From the NCBI GenBank assembly GCA_017507205.1, contig JAFWBH010000108.1, forward strand, positions 1-9,776: a stretch of DNA of 9,776 nucleotides. Direction: 5' to 3'. The notes below the pieces were generated by a model that was not told the DNA's origin, did not search any database, and was given only the letters and a program-made list of their open reading frames with translations. The first letter of the stretch is position 1, and each line of letters begins with the position of its first letter. Position numbers and translations under genes: made by a program. Shown here one piece after another: positions 1 through 6,516 of this stretch. The DNA is from Clostridia bacterium (GTDB taxonomy: Bacteria > Bacillota > Clostridia > Christensenellales > CAG-917).

Positions 1-821
1 TTGCGCATACCGAAGTATGATTTTACAATGTCATCGCCCACCTTTATGATAATATCATAAAGCTTTGGATTTTCAGGGCACCAAAGCTCATAGTCCTTCA
101 TTGAAATCACTGCCATATCTCTGTCACAAGCCACTTTTGTGAGGGTGACACCATTGTCTGCCACAATGATTTCTGCAAGAGCGCCTTGAGGCTTGTCAAG
201 ACGGACAAATACGCAGTCATTGTCAATGTCGGGGGTGATTGTCAAGTCCTTAAGATATGTTTGAGGCACACTTTCAAGCCAGACACTTTGCCAAATGCCA
301 GATTGAGGAGTATACCAGATTTTTCCGTTTTTGAGAGCTTGCTTGCCACGGGAGTGATATGAGGTGTCGCTAGGGTCAGTGACCACCACATCAATGGTGT
401 TTTCACCACTCATAATCACCTCGGATATATCAAAGGAGAAGGGGGTGTAGCCACCAAAATGCTCGCCGATTACAACGCCATTGATTGTCACCTTGCAGGC
501 GTAGTCAACTGCGCCAAAATGTATGAAGGTTTTTGCCTTGATGAAATCGCTGGGAATTGTGAAGGTGCGATGATAGTATAGCACGTCATTTGGGGTGACA
601 AGAGTGCCTTCTGCAAGGCCTGAAAGCAATGATTCAGGAGAGAATGGCACAAGGATTTCACCTTGATATCCGTCAAATATTTCACTGTTACGATAAATGG
701 CATATTGCCACTTCCCGTTGAGAGTGATATAGCTGTCGCGTTGAAATTGAGGACGAGGATATTCACTGAGAGGGATGTCGCCCACCTCAAATGGAGTGCG
801 TAGTCTGATGTTTTTCTTCAT
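1..821 (-). CDS. Glycoside hydrolase family 2 protein, N-terminal part (runs off the window)
   Basis: Reading leftwards from the ATG at 821, the frame stays open for 273 codons to the window edge. The translation looks like the non-catalytic half of GH2 enzymes of the beta-galactosidase/beta-glucuronidase type. It begins with a jelly-roll sugar-binding domain (about residues 25-185) carrying LNGKWQYA, VPFSPES, YYHRTF, HFGAVDY and FGGYTPFSFDI, then the conserved stretch WYTPQSGIWQSVWLE. An immunoglobulin-like beta-sandwich follows and ends in ELWCPENPKLYD and SYFGMR, the usual lead-in to the TIM barrel. The catalytic barrel and its two glutamates lie outside the window, so substrate and activity cannot be judged. 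No signal peptide is present, so the enzyme is probably cytosolic and acts on imported oligosaccharides or glycosides. It starts 4 bases after the stop of the phosphodiesterase gene, which suggests co-transcription. No clear Shine-Dalgarno sequence precedes the ATG. The family call is secure; the substrate is unknown. Confidence 0.9.
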   Translation of the reverse strand, partial: MKKNIRLRTPFEVGDIPLSEYPRPQFQRDSYITLNGKWQYAIYRNSEIFDGYQGEILVPFSPESLLSGLAEGTLVTPNDVLYYHRTFTIPSDFIKAKTFIHFGAVDYACKVTINGVVIGEHFGGYTPFSFDISEVIMSGENTIDVVVTDPSDTSYHSRGKQALKNGKIWYTPQSGIWQSVWLESVPQTYLKDLTITPDIDNDCVFVRLDKPQGALAEIIVADNGVTLTKVACDRDMAVISMKDYELWCPENPKLYDIIIKVGDDIVKSYFGMR

Positions 822-825
822 AATA

Positions 826-1374
826 TCAAAGCTTTATTTCTAGTATTTTTTCACCATCAAGTGAGTTGATGACGATTGTTGAATTCTGGTAAATTGCATA
901 TGTTGGCTGTGAGTCATACTTTGGCATTGCCATAGAGCCAACACAGACGTAGTGGACACCAGCTACAATTTTGTGGCAAGGCACATGGAAGTGTCCGTAG
1001 AACACCACATCACCAGCAGTTGCCTTTTTTAAAGGCAAATCTGGATTGACCTTGTGTCCGTGAGTGAAAAATATGCGTCTATCTCCGTCCTTCAATGAAA
1101 AATCATTTCTGATCTTAAAGGGCGAAATCATTTGGTCAACCTCGCTGTCGCAGTTGCCCTTGATCACATCAAATTCACCCATTTTTCCTTCCAAAAGACA
1201 TTCAACCCTCATAGGAGCATAGTCTTCAGGGAAGGGGTTTCTAGGACCGTGGTTGTAGGTGTCGCCAAGAAGAATCACTCTTTTTTTGTTGTTGTCCTTG
1301 TCAACAATATTCCAAAATTTATTTATTGAGGTAAAGCCTCCGTGTATATCTGATCCGATGTAAAGTGTTTTCAA
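826..1374 (-). CDS. yfcE: YfcE-family metallophosphoesterase (phosphodiesterase)
   Basis: This 182-residue protein is full length for the YfcE/MJ0936 group of calcineurin-like phosphoesterases, two-metal enzymes that hydrolyse phosphodiesters in the cytosol. All metal-ligand motifs are visible in order: SDIHG (D9, H11), GDTYNHGPRN (D38, N41), GNCDSEVD (N74), THGH (H105, H107) and GHFH (H128, H130). The NHGPRN and GNCDSEVD sequences are specific to YfcE rather than to general calcineurin-like enzymes. The natural substrate of YfcE is not firmly known; the E. coli enzyme is assayed on artificial phosphodiesters. The start is a TTG at 1374. It is supported by GGAAGG at 1388-1383, eight bases upstream and inside the end of the preceding gene, and by the SDIHG motif lying at its normal distance from the N-terminus. 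It sits between a membrane protein (2-base gap) and a GH2 gene (4-base gap), so the three probably share a transcript, but no functional link is evident. Confidence 0.93.
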   Translation of the reverse strand: MKTLYIGSDIHGGFTSINKFWNIVDKDNNKKRVILLGDTYNHGPRNPFPEDYAPMRVECLLEGKMGEFDVIKGNCDSEVDQMISPFKIRNDFSLKDGDRRIFFTHGHKVNPDLPLKKATAGDVVFYGHFHVPCHKIVAGVHYVCVGSMAMPKYDSQPTYAIYQNSTIVINSLDGEKILEIKL

Positions 1375-1376
1375 AA

Positions 1377-2393
1377 TTATCGCCTTCCGTTTCTGTCGTC
1401 ATATCTGTCGTCATAGCGACGATCATCACGTCTGTCATCATAGCGTCTATCGTCATATCTATCGTCATAGCGCCTGTCGTCACGGCCATCACGATAATCT
1501 CTGTCATCACGTCTGTCGTCACGATAATCTCTGTCACTGTATGGTTGACGGCGAGAGTAATCTCTTTCACGGTCATAACTACGATCACGATCGTAGTCAA
1601 TTTCTTCCTCTCTACGTGTGCGCATTGCGTGGCGATCGTAGTTGGTCTTTGAGCTGGCTCTGCCTGGCTTGAAGATCATAATTGCAATGATGATTGCAGG
1701 CACAGCAATGCCAATGATAAGCACTATGCGAAGCACCACTGACTTGTCAGTGCCATTGTCACTCTCAACCTCGCCATCAGGTGTTTGATTGAGCATACCT
1801 TCACGCTTTGCAAGGGCATTTGCGTGATATTGAATGTTTGAGGTTGTAAAGTTTTCCTTGAGAGCAAGTCCACTGACAACAACATCGTCCTTTGATGCAA
1901 CGACAAAGAAGCTGTCGCCATTGACGCCAACAAGCTTCACTGTCCAGCCGTCACGAGTGTCAACTGTGTGCCCCTTGACTGAAATGGTGACGCCCTCCTT
2001 CAAAAGAATGCTTGAAGGAAGTGCGTTGTCAAATGAAACGCCATCGTAGCCCTTGGGTGATTCTGAAAGACTTGCAATCTCCACCAACCCTTCAACACCA
2101 TCAATATTCAACTCATAATAGGTGTTGAGGAGAGGCTGTGCAAGGACGGGGTAATAGTAGCTTTCAATGAGATAAAAGAGAAGCTCCCCAGTGGTTTTGT
2201 CCTTGACTTCAACACTTGACACTCCAGCAAATTCATTGTTTTTCAGGCTCTCGTCAGATGGCTCGATGTGGATGTAAGAGGTTGCTTCATCAGCCTCAGC
2301 CACATTTTGTCCAGCTGAAAAGCCCCACATTGAAAATGTGAGTGTAAGGACAAATGCGATTGTTAAGAAGGTAAGAAATTTTTTCATAGCCAT
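1377..2393 (-). CDS. Secreted-domain, single-pass membrane protein with Arg/Asp-rich cytoplasmic tail
   Basis: I do not recognise the family of this 338-residue protein. It has three clear parts. Residues 1-35 form a signal peptide with a KK N-region, a hydrophobic core and an Ala-rich end; cleavage is likely near AEA at 32-34. Residues 36-215 are a predicted extracytoplasmic domain of mixed beta character without recognisable catalytic motifs. Residues 219-241 (VVLRIVLIIGIAVPAIIIAI) are a transmembrane helix, followed by a positively charged stop-transfer region. The last 95 residues are low complexity and almost entirely R, D and Y, built partly from 9-residue units such as YDDRYDDRR. The expected topology is outside domain, one membrane pass and a disordered polyampholyte tail inside. 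The ATG at 2393 is used here; the ATG two codons later (2387) is as plausible, and neither has a visible Shine-Dalgarno sequence. It is the first gene of the leftward operon. Confidence 0.8.
   Translation of the reverse strand: MAMKKFLTFLTIAFVLTLTFSMWGFSAGQNVAEADEATSYIHIEPSDESLKNNEFAGVSSVEVKDKTTGELLFYLIESYYYPVLAQPLLNTYYELNIDGVEGLVEIASLSESPKGYDGVSFDNALPSSILLKEGVTISVKGHTVDTRDGWTVKLVGVNGDSFFVVASKDDVVVSGLALKENFTTSNIQYHANALAKREGMLNQTPDGEVESDNGTDKSVVLRIVLIIGIAVPAIIIAIMIFKPGRASSKTNYDRHAMRTRREEEIDYDRDRSYDRERDYSRRQPYSDRDYRDDRRDDRDYRDGRDDRRYDDRYDDRRYDDRRDDRRYDDRYDDRNGRR
1392..1472 (-). repeat. Three tandem 27-bp units encoding the Asp/Arg/Tyr tail
   Basis: Three consecutive 27-base units (1392-1418, 1419-1445, 1446-1472) each end in catagcg on the plus strand and differ at a few positions. 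They encode the 9-residue repeat YDDRxDDRR near the C-terminus of the membrane protein. More degenerate copies, mixing 15- and 27-base spacing, continue to about 1560. Codons vary between units (cgt/cga/aga-type differences), so the repeat is partly kept at the protein level and is not a very recent pure DNA expansion. Slippage here would change tail length in frame. Confidence 0.85.
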
Positions 2394-2608
2394 AATATTT
2401 TACTATATATATAGACAAAAATAAAGAGTTTAGTCCAAAAATTTTTAAAAATTTCCCCATCTGCTTTCCTTCAAAGCCACTTTTCAAGGCATATTGACCT
2501 AAAAGTAAGCCGTCAAGCAAAAAAAATTAACGTAGTTAAGCTGTCAAAATTAAAAATTTTTGGCAGTAAGCTTTGCATTTTGCCTATTTCATGGAGTATG
2601 GTCAAGGT
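2394..2608. promoter_or_regulatory. Divergent AT-rich intergenic region between host operon and phage operon
   Basis: No convincing gene lies in these 215 bases, and both flanking genes are read outwards from it, so it should hold promoters for one or both operons. It contains a run of A- and T-tracts (2437-2454) including a perfect 16-base palindrome of A/T blocks at 2439-2454, a TATATATATA stretch near 2404-2412, and a hairpin at 2541-2566. TAAGC occurs at 2506, 2537 and 2567. On the minus strand TTGACG (2516-2511) is followed after 17 bases by TATGCC, a weak promoter candidate. On the plus strand TTGACC (2494-2499) has no good -10 partner. The assignment as regulatory rests on position and composition only. 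Confidence 0.45.
2541..2566. other. Hairpin with 9-bp stem just upstream of terminase
   Basis: CTGTCAAAA and TTTTGGCAG pair over nine positions, including one T-G wobble, around an 8-base AT loop. The hairpin is followed by TAAGC and not by a T-run on the plus strand, so it does not look like a standard intrinsic terminator in that direction. On the minus strand a second T-rich stretch follows at a distance. It could be an operator, an attenuator or a weak terminator insulating the two operons. Confidence 0.4.
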
Positions 2609-4039
2609 ATGGAAAACGAAATCATCAAAAAAATCCTCAAGCTTGAAAAAGAACAGAAGGTTCGTCTATGTGATGAGCTGAATCAATACAACAAGGACAA
2701 GGTGCATCTAAAGCAACTGGCATTTCACAAATCCAACAAACGCAACAGGTGGGTGTTTGGTGGCAACAGAAGTGGCAAAACCGAATGTGGTGCTGTTGAA
2801 ACAGTGTGGCTTGCAAGAGGAATACACCCCTACAAAGAAAATCGCCCCTCGGTCAGTGGCTGGGTGGTGAGTCTTACAAGAGAGGTGCAACGAGATGTTG
2901 CGCAGGCAAAGGTATTGAAATATCTTGCACCAAGATTTATTGAGGAAATCGTTATGGTCAGTGGCAAAAAAGGCGCGCCAGAATATGGAGTCATTGACCA
3001 CATCGTTGTCCGAAACGCTCTTGGAGGGTTGTCAAAAATAGGGTTCAAATCTTGCGATCAAGGCAGAGAAAAATTCCAAGGGGCAAGCCTTGACTTTGTT
3101 TGGTTTGATGAGGAGCCACCTGAGGATATATATGCCGAATGCAGAATGCGTGTCTTTGACAGGTGTGGAATGATATTTGGCACAATGACACCGTTGAAGG
3201 GGCTCACTTGGGTGTATGACGAAATTGAGCTGAATGTGAGGAACAACCCTGAGGTTTGGACAATCCATATGGAGTGGAAGGACAACCCCTATCTTGACCA
3301 AAATGAAATTGAAGCCATGCTGTCAGTGACCTCTGAAAGCGAGCAGGAAAGCAGACGCTTTGGAAAATTTACAGTGGGCGAGGGGCTTGTTTATCCTGAG
3401 TTCAATCCAGACATTCACGTAATTGAGCCATTTACGGTGCCAACAGATTGGCAGAGCAATATCTCCATAGACCCGGGGCTTAGAAACCCAACAAGCTGTC
3501 ACTTTTATGCAGTTGACTATGACGGCAACATATACGTTGTTGGTGAGCATTATGAGGCTGGCAAGACCATTGATCACCACGTTGAAAAAATATTTCAGCT
3601 TGCCGATAGACTGGGGTGGAAAAGAGATGGCAAGGGCAGGCTTCACGCTCTCATTGACAGTGCGTCAAATCAACGGACCTTGGCTGGTGAAAAAAGTGTC
3701 GCAGAGCTTTTTTATGTAAAAGGGATTTTGGTGAATACTTCCGTAAACAAGGATTTATACACCGGGATACAACGGATAAAGTCCCTGTTTTGTCAAAAAC
3801 CACCGAGGATTTACATCTTTAAAAATTGCGTCAATATGATAAGCGAATTAAAGTCATATTGGTGGGGAAGGGATGACAGACCAAAGAAAGTTGATGATCA
3901 TGCCATGGATGATCTGAGATATTTTGTCATGAGCCTTCCTGACCCTGCCTTGAAGCCGAAGCCCAGCCCTACGGTCATTGAAACGGACAAGGAGAAGCTT
4001 ATCAGATACAATAGGAGAAACCAATGGATGAAGAATTGA
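2609..4039 (+). CDS. terL: Phage terminase large subunit (TerL)
   Basis: This is the packaging motor ATPase and headful/cos nuclease that translocates DNA through the portal. With the ATG at 2609 it has 476 residues, normal for TerL. The ATPase domain shows Walker A GGNRSGKT (51-58), Walker B with flanking acidic residues LDFVWFDEE (161-169, catalytic D167/E168) and the coupling motif GTMTP (191-195). The C-terminal RNase H-like nuclease shows its acidic residues in SIDPG (D288), LIDSAS (D350) and HAMDDLRYF (D434/D435). All key residues are present, so the protein should be active. The frame is open upstream to a TTG at 2573 and an ATG at 2591. I prefer 2609 because GGAG lies upstream (2593-2596, a rather long 12-base gap) and MENEIIKK makes a natural N-terminus; the start remains uncertain. 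It is the first gene of the rightward structural operon and overlaps the next by 16 bases. Confidence 0.95.
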   Translation: MENEIIKKILKLEKEQKVRLCDELNQYNKDKVHLKQLAFHKSNKRNRWVFGGNRSGKTECGAVETVWLARGIHPYKENRPSVSGWVVSLTREVQRDVAQAKVLKYLAPRFIEEIVMVSGKKGAPEYGVIDHIVVRNALGGLSKIGFKSCDQGREKFQGASLDFVWFDEEPPEDIYAECRMRVFDRCGMIFGTMTPLKGLTWVYDEIELNVRNNPEVWTIHMEWKDNPYLDQNEIEAMLSVTSESEQESRRFGKFTVGEGLVYPEFNPDIHVIEPFTVPTDWQSNISIDPGLRNPTSCHFYAVDYDGNIYVVGEHYEAGKTIDHHVEKIFQLADRLGWKRDGKGRLHALIDSASNQRTLAGEKSVAELFYVKGILVNTSVNKDLYTGIQRIKSLFCQKPPRIYIFKNCVNMISELKSYWWGRDDRPKKVDDHAMDDLRYFVMSLPDPALKPKPSPTVIETDKEKLIRYNRRNQWMKN

Positions 4040-4308
4040 TCAAGGCATTACTCAAAAAGGCGACTGGATACACCTATGATGAAATAACCGAGGAATATGT
4101 GGTTGACGAGTGTGGGCAAGCAGTGCTCAATAAAAAGAAGATCACCACCAAATATTGTCCTCCGGATTCAGGGGCGTTGAAGGCATATCTTGACCTTGTT
4201 GGCGAGCCGTCTGTTGAAGAAATGAGTGATGAAGAAATACAAAAAGAAAAGGAAAGGTTGCTGAATGAATTGGCAACCTTTTCAAAACCCAAAGGAAAGA
4301 AGAAATGA
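4024..4308 (+). CDS. Small protein resembling the C-terminal module of small terminase subunits
   Basis: This 94-residue acidic protein follows TerL. Its core, ALLKKATGYTYDEITEEY followed by a short spacer and KKKITTKYCPPDSGALKAYL, matches a module I know from the C-terminal end of many helix-turn-helix phage small terminases (for example the phBC6A51-like group). There, a GYxYEE stretch and a KKxxPPDxxAL stretch follow the DNA-binding domain. Here the protein starts directly at that module, so no helix-turn-helix is present. The remainder is a charged helix (EEMSDEEIQKEKERLLNELA) and a lysine-rich end. A role as TerL partner or regulator is likely from position but is inference. The start at 4024 has AGGAG at 4013-4017 with six bases spacing. 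It overlaps TerL by 16 bases and touches the next gene as ATGA. Confidence 0.7.
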   Translation: MDEELIKALLKKATGYTYDEITEEYVVDECGQAVLNKKKITTKYCPPDSGALKAYLDLVGEPSVEEMSDEEIQKEKERLLNELATFSKPKGKKK

Positions 4309-4670
4309 AAGTTTACAAGCTTCAGGGCAAAGCAAAGTGTGTTTTTTGTGGTGAGGGTGCAGAGCTTTATGTTGATGGGCTCAACGTCACCATATGCAGA
4401 AAATGTGGAGTGGTGTTGTATAAAAATCTCGGGGAGCATTTTGTCCCGAGAGCAGTGCCAAATATGATGCTGAAAAATGAAAGGCAGTATAGACCCTTGT
4501 CATCAATTTTGATTGATGAGGAAAAGCCACAAGAAAGCAACACAGAAAAAACGACAGAGGTTTTTGAAAAGAAAGACAGAAAAACAAAAGAGATTTTTAA
4601 AAGGTTTAAAAACAGATTGAAGAATTTTTTTAAGGGAGTGAAAAAAACAAATGAAAGACAAACAAAATGA
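4305..4670 (+). CDS. Zinc-ribbon protein with basic C-terminal tail, phage packaging block
   Basis: I do not recognise a named family. The first 45 of 121 residues form a treble-clef or zinc-ribbon-like unit with two CxxC knuckles, CVFC (C12, C15) and CRKC (C31, C34), separated by 15 residues, which should bind one zinc ion. The middle (residues 46-90) is polar and probably disordered. The end, RFKNRLKNFFKGVKK, is a strongly basic amphipathic helix that could bind DNA, a nucleoprotein or a membrane. The start codon overlaps the previous stop (ATGA), with AAGGA at 4292-4296, and the gene runs 20 bases into the portal gene, so it is clearly part of the structural operon. Its position between terminase and portal suggests a role in packaging or in control of the operon, but this is inference. 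Confidence 0.75.
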   Translation: MKVYKLQGKAKCVFCGEGAELYVDGLNVTICRKCGVVLYKNLGEHFVPRAVPNMMLKNERQYRPLSSILIDEEKPQESNTEKTTEVFEKKDRKTKEIFKRFKNRLKNFFKGVKKTNERQTK

Positions 4671-6516
4671 ACTGGTGACAAGTGTCATAAAGGATTTCAA
4701 GGAAAGGCAAGAGGCAAGACGCCCTCTTGAACTGAATTGGAGACTCAATATGAACTTTGTCATTGGCAACCAATATGCAGAGATTTCACCTCGTGGCGAC
4801 ATTGAGGAGAGAGGCAAGCAATATTTTTGGCAAAGCAGAGAGGTATACAACCATATTGCACCCATTCTTGAAACAAGATTGTCTAAGCTTGCCAAGGTCA
4901 AGGCAAAGGCAACTGTCAGACCTCAAACAAATGATGACGGGGATATATCCAGTGCAAAGCTTGCAACAAAGCTTCTCAACGCTGTTGAGGAAGAAAACAA
5001 TTTCAGTGGACTTATGTCAAGTGCGAACACGTGGAGTGAAATCACAGGCTCTGCCTTTTACAAGATTGTATGGGACGGAGAAAAGGGCAAGGCTCTTGAT
5101 GCCGATGCCACCTTGAAGGAAGGAGATGTTGCAATCAGTGTATGCTCACCCTTTGAGATTTTCCCTGAGGATTTGGCAGTGGCTGAAATTGAAAAGCAAC
5201 CCTCGATTATGCACGCAAAGGTGATGACGGTTGACGATGTAAAGACCCTGTGGGGCATAGATGTTGACGGCAGTGAAATTGGTGTGTTCACCTTTGACAA
5301 CACAGATTCAGCCGGTGGCTTTGGCTACACTGCCACAGTGCCAAGATTTGTCAGTGAAAAGAAGGACAACAGTGTGCTTGTCATTGAAAAATACTCAAAG
5401 CCCACATCGGAATATCCCAACGGTAGACTCATTATCATTGCAGGCGATGCTCTTGTTTTTGACGGTGATTTGCCCTTTGTAAATGGTGAGGAAAAGACGC
5501 GCACTTACCCCTTTGCCAAGCAACATTGTCTTGACAATTTGGGCAGTTTTTTTGGAAGCTCTGTGGTTGAAAGAATCATCCCTGTCCAGCGTGCCTACAA
5601 TACGGTCAAAAATCGCAAACACGAGTTTATGAACCGAATTGCGATGGGTGTACTGGCTGTTGAGGACGGATCGGTGGATACAGACAATCTTGAAGAAGAG
5701 GGCTTGTCACCAGGAAAGGTGCTGATTTATAGACAAGGCTCAACACCTCCCATGATGATGAATGCAGGACAGGTGCCAAGTGAGTTTAGTCGTGAAGAGG
5801 AAAAGCTCTTAAATGAGTTTGTCATGATAAGTGGTGTCAGTGAGGTGACCACCTATTCACAGGTGCCAGCCAACGTATCATCAGGCACTGCAATCTCACT
5901 GCTCCTTGAACAAGACGACACAAGAATATCCCTCACAGCAGACAGCATTCGTGAGGCTGTCAGAAAGATTGGCAAGCATATCATTCGTCTTTACAAGCAG
6001 TATGCCAAGACAGAAAGAATAATGCGTGTTGCAGGGGACAATGGCGAGATTGAAATCACTGAATTTAAGGCAAGTGCATTGAACAGCGAGGATATCGTTT
6101 TTGACACCGTCAACGAAATTGAGGACAACATCTCAACAAGACGAGCAATGGTCTATGACCTTTTGAAGCTTGGTTTGTTTACAGATGAAAGTGGTGTTAT
6201 GTCCAACAGAACAAGAGGCAAGCTCTTTGAAATTTTGGGCTTTGGCAATTGGGAAAATGGCAGAGATCTTGATGAGGCACACATCAGCAAGGCAATGAGA
6301 GAAAACCTGCTCCTTGAAAATGAGGCTGTCACCCCCGATGTTGTGGATGATCACAAGACTCATATTGTTGAGCATACAAAGCTGGCAATTTCTCAGCGCT
6401 GTGGCAACAGCCCTGAATTTTACGAAAGAGTGCTCAGACACATCACTGCACACAGGGAGTTTAGCACCCTTGATGCAGATGTCAGTGAGCTTGAAAGAAA
6501 AATGGAGGAATTATGA
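4651..6516 (+). CDS. Phage portal protein, P22-like
   Basis: The protein (621 residues) should form the dodecameric ring at one capsid vertex through which DNA enters and leaves. It resembles P22-type portals of short-tailed phages: an N-terminal helical region with an RPQTNDD stretch, a long middle region holding LGSFFGSSVVERIIPVQRAYN (about 293-313) followed by KNRKHEFMNR, the stretch PANVSSGTAISLLLEQDD (about 405-422), and then a long helix that continues to YKQYAKTE. The C-terminus is helical and ends in a charged segment, which fits the portal barrel. It is somewhat shorter than P22 portal itself. The ATG at 4651 overlaps the end of the zinc-ribbon gene, and GGGAG at 4634-4638 is a usable though distant ribosome binding site. 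Its stop overlaps the scaffold start as ATGA. Portal identity is firm from sequence and position; the P22-like subtype is by recognition and less certain. Confidence 0.9.
   Translation: MKDKQNELVTSVIKDFKERQEARRPLELNWRLNMNFVIGNQYAEISPRGDIEERGKQYFWQSREVYNHIAPILETRLSKLAKVKAKATVRPQTNDDGDISSAKLATKLLNAVEEENNFSGLMSSANTWSEITGSAFYKIVWDGEKGKALDADATLKEGDVAISVCSPFEIFPEDLAVAEIEKQPSIMHAKVMTVDDVKTLWGIDVDGSEIGVFTFDNTDSAGGFGYTATVPRFVSEKKDNSVLVIEKYSKPTSEYPNGRLIIIAGDALVFDGDLPFVNGEEKTRTYPFAKQHCLDNLGSFFGSSVVERIIPVQRAYNTVKNRKHEFMNRIAMGVLAVEDGSVDTDNLEEEGLSPGKVLIYRQGSTPPMMMNAGQVPSEFSREEEKLLNEFVMISGVSEVTTYSQVPANVSSGTAISLLLEQDDTRISLTADSIREAVRKIGKHIIRLYKQYAKTERIMRVAGDNGEIEITEFKASALNSEDIVFDTVNEIEDNISTRRAMVYDLLKLGLFTDESGVMSNRTRGKLFEILGFGNWENGRDLDEAHISKAMRENLLLENEAVTPDVVDDHKTHIVEHTKLAISQRCGNSPEFYERVLRHITAHREFSTLDADVSELERKMEEL

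Noticed and set aside
1365..1652. Open frame on the plus strand giving a very hydrophobic, Ile/Val-rich protein
   Set aside because: It is the antisense of the Asp/Arg repeat tail; GTC/ATC-rich complement codons give I/V/T by necessity, and there is no ribosome binding site.
2494..2522. Plus-strand promoter with TTGACC as -35
   Set aside because: The -10 position 17 bases on reads GCAAAA, with no reasonable match at neighbouring spacings.
2542..2547. Perfect TTGACA on the minus strand as a -35 for the leftward operon
   Set aside because: The sequence 16-18 bases downstream is a T-run without a -10, and the motif overlaps the hairpin stem.
2573..2608. Longer N-terminus for terminase from TTG 2573 or ATG 2591
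   Set aside because: Neither has a Shine-Dalgarno sequence, the TTG lies right after the hairpin, and the added residues do not look like a TerL N-terminus. It is not excluded.
4503..4901. Minus-strand open frame opposite the zinc-ribbon and portal genes
   Set aside because: It has no recognisable domain or ribosome binding site and lies opposite two well supported overlapping genes.
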